Positions 60,333 through 64,000 of a DNA stretch of 64,000 nt are shown piece after piece. The stretch covers positions 2,702,001 to 2,766,000 of the forward strand of contig NZ_JAHOPB010000001.1 in the NCBI RefSeq assembly GCF_019039055.1, in the 5' to 3' direction. A model generated the notes under the pieces. It did not search any database. It worked only from the letters and a program-made list of their open reading frames with translations, and was not told where the DNA came from. A program made the translations under genes and the position numbers. Each line of letters opens with the position of its first letter. Within the stretch, counting starts at the first letter, position 1. Source of the stretch: Reyranella humidisoli. Lineage in GTDB: Bacteria; Pseudomonadota; Alphaproteobacteria; Reyranellales; Reyranellaceae.

Positions 60333-60920
60333 ATGAAGACCGTTAGCCGCGCTTACGACAGCTATGCCCAGGCCCGCGCCGCCGTCGACGCCGTCGAGAA
60401 GGCGGGCGTGCCCAGCAAGGACGTCAGCATCGTTGCCAACAAGTATGTCAGCGCCGAGTACGCCGACGTCGATGACGTGAACAAGGCCGCGGCCGGCGCC
60501 GGCATCGGCGGCGCGCTGGGCGCGGGCGCGGGCCTGCTGGCCGGCCTTGGCCTGCTGGCGATCCCGGGCATCGGCCCGGTCGTCGCGGCGGGCTGGCTCG
60601 CCTCGACGGCGGCCGTCGCCGCGGGCGGTGCTGCCGCCGGCGGCATCGTCGGCGCGCTGGTGGATGCCGGCACCGACAAGGAGCACGCCGAAGTCTATTC
60701 GGAATCCGTCCGTCGTGGCGGCACGCTGGTGACGGCGCGCGTCAACGATGCCGATGCGAGCCGCATCGAGGCGATCCTCGCCACCTACAAGCCGATCGAT
60801 CCGGTCTCGCGCGGCTCGGATTATCGCAAGGAAGGCTGGACCAACTTCGATCCGAAGGCCGCTCCGTATCGCCCGAACCAGACCGAAGTCGACCGCATGC
60901 GCGCCAACTGGCCGGGCTAA
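60333..60920 (+). CDS. General stress protein 17M/YflT-like protein
   Basis: 195 residues. The N-terminus SRAYDSYAQARAAVDAVEKAGV matches the YflT (GSP17M) repeat, with VSIVANKY next; a central Gly/Ala-rich, membrane-like stretch (GAGIGGALGAGAGLLAGLGLL) and GALVDAGTDKEHAEVYSESVRRGGTLV follow. Related proteins in Bacillus are sigma-B induced. A strong terminator lies 29 bases after the stop. Confidence 0.85.
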   Translation: MKTVSRAYDSYAQARAAVDAVEKAGVPSKDVSIVANKYVSAEYADVDDVNKAAAGAGIGGALGAGAGLLAGLGLLAIPGIGPVVAAGWLASTAAVAAGGAAAGGIVGALVDAGTDKEHAEVYSESVRRGGTLVTARVNDADASRIEAILATYKPIDPVSRGSDYRKEGWTNFDPKAAPYRPNQTEVDRMRANWPG

Positions 60921-60948
60921 GTCCGACCCGTCAGCGTTCGAGACAGAG

Positions 60949-60975
60949 GAGGCCCGGCATCGCCGGGCCTCTTTT
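60949..60975 (+). terminator. Rho-independent terminator after the YflT-like gene
   Basis: GAGGCCCGGC-ATC-GCCGGGCCTC (60949-60971) is a perfect 10-base stem with a 3-base loop, followed by TTTT (60972-60975). Confidence 0.92.
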
Positions 60976-61000
60976 CGTTGGGTCCAAGCGTGCGAATCCA

Positions 61001-61091
61001 CTCACCCAACCGCTCCGCCTGCCGGGGGAGAGGAGTCTGAAAGCCGCGTTTCATGTCCCTCTCCCCCGGTAGGGCGAGAGGCTAGGTGAGG
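61001..61091. repeat. Imperfect palindrome with CCGGGGGAGAGG arms
   Basis: Left arm about 61001-61033 and right arm 61057-61091 are complementary over about 33 bases (CTCACC... to ...GGTGAG, with GCCGGGGGAGAGG against CCTCTCCCCCGG) around a 23-base loop. It resembles dispersed palindromic repeats common in alphaproteobacteria. It lies between the terminator and the terminase gene. Confidence 0.65.
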
Positions 61092-61162
61092 GGGCGTCGC
61101 ACGTCCTGGCGCCTCGCTTTCCCCTTGCCTTCGCAGAGTCCGGGTCATCAGGAACCGGCATC

Positions 61163-62701
61163 GTGGCCGATGAACCCGACGTCCCTCCCGAGCCCGTCCT
61201 CGATCCGCTCGGCATCGAGGTCGGCAGCTTCGCACACGATCCGCTGGGCTTCGTGCTGTTCGCGTTCCCATGGGGCGAGGCGGGGACGCCGCTGGAGCGC
61301 GAGCAGGGGCCCGAGGCGTGGCAGCGCGAGGTGCTGGCGGAGATCGGCCGTTCGCTGGCCAGCGTCTCCGACGCGATCCGCATCGCCGTCGCCTCGGGCC
61401 ATGGTGTCGGCAAGTCGGCGCTGGTCGCCTGGATCATCGTCTGGGCGCTCGCCACCTTCCGCGACACGCGCGGCATCGTGACGGCCAACACCGCCACACA
61501 GCTCAAGACCAAGACCTGGCCCGAGCTCGTCAAATGGCTGCGTCTGGCCGCCTGCGCCGACTGGTTCGAGGTTGCGGCCACCGCAATCCACAGCGTCGAT
61601 CCCGCGCACGAGCGGACCTGGCGCATCGACGCGGTGCCCTGGAGCCTGCGCACCACCGAGGCCTTCGCCGGCCTGCACAACCAGGGCCGCCGCCTGTTCG
61701 TCGCCTTCGACGAGGCCTCGGCCATTCCCGATCCGGTGTGGGAGACGATCGAGGGCGCACTGACCGATCGCGACACCGAGATCCTGTGGCTGGCCACCGG
61801 CAACCCGACACGCAACACCGGCCGTTTCCGCGAATGCTTCGGCCGCTTCCGCCACCGCTGGCACCGCCACCAGGTCGACGGCCGCAAGGTTTCCCTCACC
61901 GACAAGGACGAGATCGCGCGCTGGGCCGCCGACTATGGCGACGATAGCGACTTCTTCCGCGTCCGCGTGAAGGGCGAGTTTCCAAGAGGGGGCGCCATGC
62001 AGTTCATCGACAGCGAGACGGTGGAGGAGGCCTCGCGCCGCCCCGCCGAGAGCCATCTGCTCCAGCCGCTGATCATGGGTGTCGACTGCGCGCGCGGCGG
62101 CGACGACCAGAGCGCCATCTGGTTCCGCCGCGGGCGCGACGCGCGCACGGTGCCGGCGATCAAGCTGCGGGTCGGCGATCTCATGGTCCTGTCGGGCAAG
62201 GTGGCGGAGCAGGCGATGCAGCATCGTGTGGCGGCGGTGTTCATCGACGAGGGCGGCATCGGCGCCGGCGTGGTCGATCGCGTGCGCCAGATGCTGCCGG
62301 GCCGGCTGGTGGTCGGCGTCAATTTCGGCGGCCGCGCCGACCGCTACACGCTGGGCGACGGGATGCCGCTCACCGCCAACAAGGCCGCCGAGATGTGGGC
62401 CTCGATGCGCGCCTGGCTCCGGACCGGCGCCATCCCCGACGATCCCGAGCTGAAGGCCGAGCTGACGGGCCGCGAATACGGCTTCGACCTGCACAACGCC
62501 ATCCGCCTCGAGAAGAAGGAGGACATGAAGAAGCGCGGCCTGTCCTCGCCCGACAATGCCGACGGGCTCTGCCTGACCTTCGCCTATCCAGTGGCCGACC
62601 TTCCCGACGACATGCGCTTCGACGGTCGCGGCGAGGGGGAGGGTGGAAGCGTCGCCGCCAACACCATCCAGTCCGACTACGACCCGCACGGGGATCTGTA
62701 G
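61163..62701 (+). CDS. Phage-type terminase large subunit, orphan
   Basis: 512 residues. Walker A GHGVGKS is at 79-85 after RIAVAS; Walker B is LFVAFDEASA (D183, E184); the C-terminal nuclease domain begins PLIMGVDCARGGDDQSAIWF with the first catalytic Asp. These features fit the DNA-packaging motor of tailed phages. No portal, capsid or tail gene accompanies it in the window, so it is a prophage remnant or a cargo gene. GTG 61163 is the probable start. A terminator follows. Confidence 0.88.
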   Translation: MADEPDVPPEPVLDPLGIEVGSFAHDPLGFVLFAFPWGEAGTPLEREQGPEAWQREVLAEIGRSLASVSDAIRIAVASGHGVGKSALVAWIIVWALATFRDTRGIVTANTATQLKTKTWPELVKWLRLAACADWFEVAATAIHSVDPAHERTWRIDAVPWSLRTTEAFAGLHNQGRRLFVAFDEASAIPDPVWETIEGALTDRDTEILWLATGNPTRNTGRFRECFGRFRHRWHRHQVDGRKVSLTDKDEIARWAADYGDDSDFFRVRVKGEFPRGGAMQFIDSETVEEASRRPAESHLLQPLIMGVDCARGGDDQSAIWFRRGRDARTVPAIKLRVGDLMVLSGKVAEQAMQHRVAAVFIDEGGIGAGVVDRVRQMLPGRLVVGVNFGGRADRYTLGDGMPLTANKAAEMWASMRAWLRTGAIPDDPELKAELTGREYGFDLHNAIRLEKKEDMKKRGLSSPDNADGLCLTFAYPVADLPDDMRFDGRGEGEGGSVAANTIQSDYDPHGDL

Positions 62702-62818
62702 AGCGGCCGGTCAGGCTGGACTCACAGCGACTGCAATGCCAAGGTCGGACCAACCGTCCCCAGAGGCGGCAGGGAGGCATCCTGGGCGACCGTTTCGACC
62801 GGCCGACCCGATGTCTGG

Positions 62819-62863
62819 AGGCCCGCCGTTCTCATCATCCCCGATCGAGCGGCGGGCCTTTTC
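62819..62863 (+). terminator. Probable rho-independent terminator after the terminase gene
   Basis: AGGCCCGCCG (62819-62828) pairs with CGGCGGGCCT (62850-62859) across a 21-base loop, then TTTT-CC. The rest of the 279 bases between terminase and the next gene holds nothing recognised. Confidence 0.7.
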
Positions 62864-62980
62864 CGATTGAGGCACCGAGTAAACTTCGCCCGCCATAGCG
62901 TGATTGTGTGGGGCCTCAGCATTGAGTTTGGGGGCCAGACACTTTGTGTAAGGCCACTCCCCAAACTCTTCTGCGCCTGC

Positions 62981-63982
62981 CTAAGAGGGCTGGCTGGTGG
63001 GACGCAAAGGTACGTACGAAATATGTAGCTTATCCCAATGATGGGGGATGCCCGCATTGCCCATTGTTCTTAGAAATGCCCCGTACATCGGTATCGGAAA
63101 CTCCGTAGGGCCAATAATGACTCGGTCGAGGAGCTTGGACGGCTCAAGCCCCTCAACATTGCGAGCCGGATCGTCTGCGAGTGGAAGCTCAATAATCTCT
63201 TGCGGTACCCCATCTATGACTTTGATTGGCTTGTTCAATGGGCAAGGGAATGGGGATGTCGGGAGGCGGATTACTCGCCACTCGCGCTCTTCTCTGAAGC
63301 CTGGATGCTTTGTAGAAACAGCCGCTACCGAAAATGCGTGAATCACCGCGTTAAGTGTTTGCTCCTCGCCGATCGACCTAACGAACTCTGCGTTGGACCT
63401 GAGGCTCGCCGCAAGTTCAAAAAGCTCGTGACCAAATTCCTTAGCGTCAAGATAGGCCACCGGAGAAGAAAATATCCCAAGGGAGTCAAAATTTCCCCAA
63501 AGATGATCCTGGTTAATGACGAGCGCGACGCCATTGCCGCGACCGTAAGCACGCCACATCGATAAACGACCAATCCGATCTTCATACTGGTGATTGGGAC
63601 CTGCATGTTCAGAAAGGCAGGTTATGTAAGTGTCGTATAGAAGCCGCTTCTGGTCGGCGTTGAACTTTTCTTCAATCTTCTTTGAAATGCCCGGATAGAT
63701 CGAATTTAGAAAAGATTGAAGATTATTGCCATGTTCGCCGCGGTAGGCTTGCGCTAAACACTCTAGACCAAACTGCACCTCCAAAACGTCATTCATGCAG
63801 CTTACCTGCCGCATCCATATGACCTTGTTGGAAAGTATTTCGTGCGCTACGTGGGCGCTAGTGTAGTAGACGAAGCGCGTTTTTAGCCTCTCGACCTCAA
63901 TGAGGCGACGCACTGCATGAGGCATAAAGGTTTCCATGTACTGAGCAACTAACGAGGGTACTCGAGCTGGACGCCTCTGCAT
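62981..63982 (-). CDS. DUF2971 family protein
   Basis: 333 residues with the DUF2971 phrases RFVYYTSAHVAHEILSNKVIW, CMNDVLEVQFGLE, RLSMWRAYGRGNGVALVINQ and FREEREWRVIRL. Base composition is AT-richer than the rest of the window, which suggests recent acquisition. DUF2971 genes often occur in mobile or defence-rich regions; no biochemical role is established. Two further Met codons near the N-terminus (residues 16 and 20) could be the true start. Confidence 0.82.
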   Translation of the reverse strand: MQRRPARVPSLVAQYMETFMPHAVRRLIEVERLKTRFVYYTSAHVAHEILSNKVIWMRQVSCMNDVLEVQFGLECLAQAYRGEHGNNLQSFLNSIYPGISKKIEEKFNADQKRLLYDTYITCLSEHAGPNHQYEDRIGRLSMWRAYGRGNGVALVINQDHLWGNFDSLGIFSSPVAYLDAKEFGHELFELAASLRSNAEFVRSIGEEQTLNAVIHAFSVAAVSTKHPGFREEREWRVIRLPTSPFPCPLNKPIKVIDGVPQEIIELPLADDPARNVEGLEPSKLLDRVIIGPTEFPIPMYGAFLRTMGNAGIPHHWDKLHISYVPLRPTSQPS

Positions 63983-64000
63983 AAAATCTCCTGCGAACCC

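Overview
The window is GC-rich DNA with dense, short-spaced genes, and the gene families (bacteriophytochrome, HWE-type kinase, periplasmic aldehyde oxidase, many RTX/FG-GAP surface proteins, DUF421 and SpoIIAA-like stress proteins) point to a free-living alphaproteobacterium of the Rhodospirillales/Reyranella type. That placement is an inference from gene content. No rRNA, tRNA, integrase or CRISPR array was seen.

Layout. 1-3.1 kb: start of a secreted protein, YidB-like and GlsB-like proteins, then a nitrosative-stress module (alternative oxidase, group III truncated haemoglobin, YeaR/DUF1971) divergent from an NsrR-type repressor, with four CATGTA half-sites between them. 3.1-8.5 kb: small secreted proteins, a SpoIIAA-like protein, an AraC regulator and a B12-radical SAM enzyme. 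8.5-12.7 kb: a paoABC-type molybdenum aldehyde oxidase operon flanked by two related ~92-bp sequences, followed by a CBS-BON protein. 12.6-16.4 kb: stress genes; the CBS and universal stress genes each have an FNR/FixK-type box centred about 65 bp before their start codon. 16.5-22 kb: metabolic, regulatory and transport genes (PLP-fold protein, ArsR-SRPBCC pair, M48 lipoprotein, MFS). 22.2-26.7 kb: a frameshifted RTX gene and a nitroreductase gene split and partly duplicated around a 2.1-kb lower-GC insert that carries a PD-(D/E)XK-like nuclease.

27.2-36.4 kb is the most notable block: a single-strand run of at least ten closely spaced or overlapping genes. In transcription order these are DUF2946, a short ORF, a TonB-dependent receptor, TonB, ExbB, ExbD, PepSY, PCuAC, an unknown membrane protein, MbnP and MbnH. 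It reads as a copper (or copper-chalkophore) uptake operon that uses the methanobactin-associated MbnP/MbnH pair but has no methanobactin biosynthesis genes in the window. A Fur-like half-site and a 24-bp dyad precede its first gene.

36.4-48.6 kb: AhpD-like enzyme, Rieske oxygenase, S-formylglutathione hydrolase, a translationally coupled bacteriophytochrome and histidine kinase, a TSUP exporter and an NlpC/P60 peptidase. 48.7-55.9 kb: a broken RTX relic followed by a ~2200-residue FG-GAP/RTX protein. 55.9-59.6 kb: small genes between two copies of a ~184-bp palindromic element whose ends carry the stop codons of three neighbouring genes. 59.8-64 kb: two stress-type genes with a strong terminator, an orphan phage terminase and a lower-GC DUF2971 gene.

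Genes were recognised by reading translated sequence and motifs; no database search was run.
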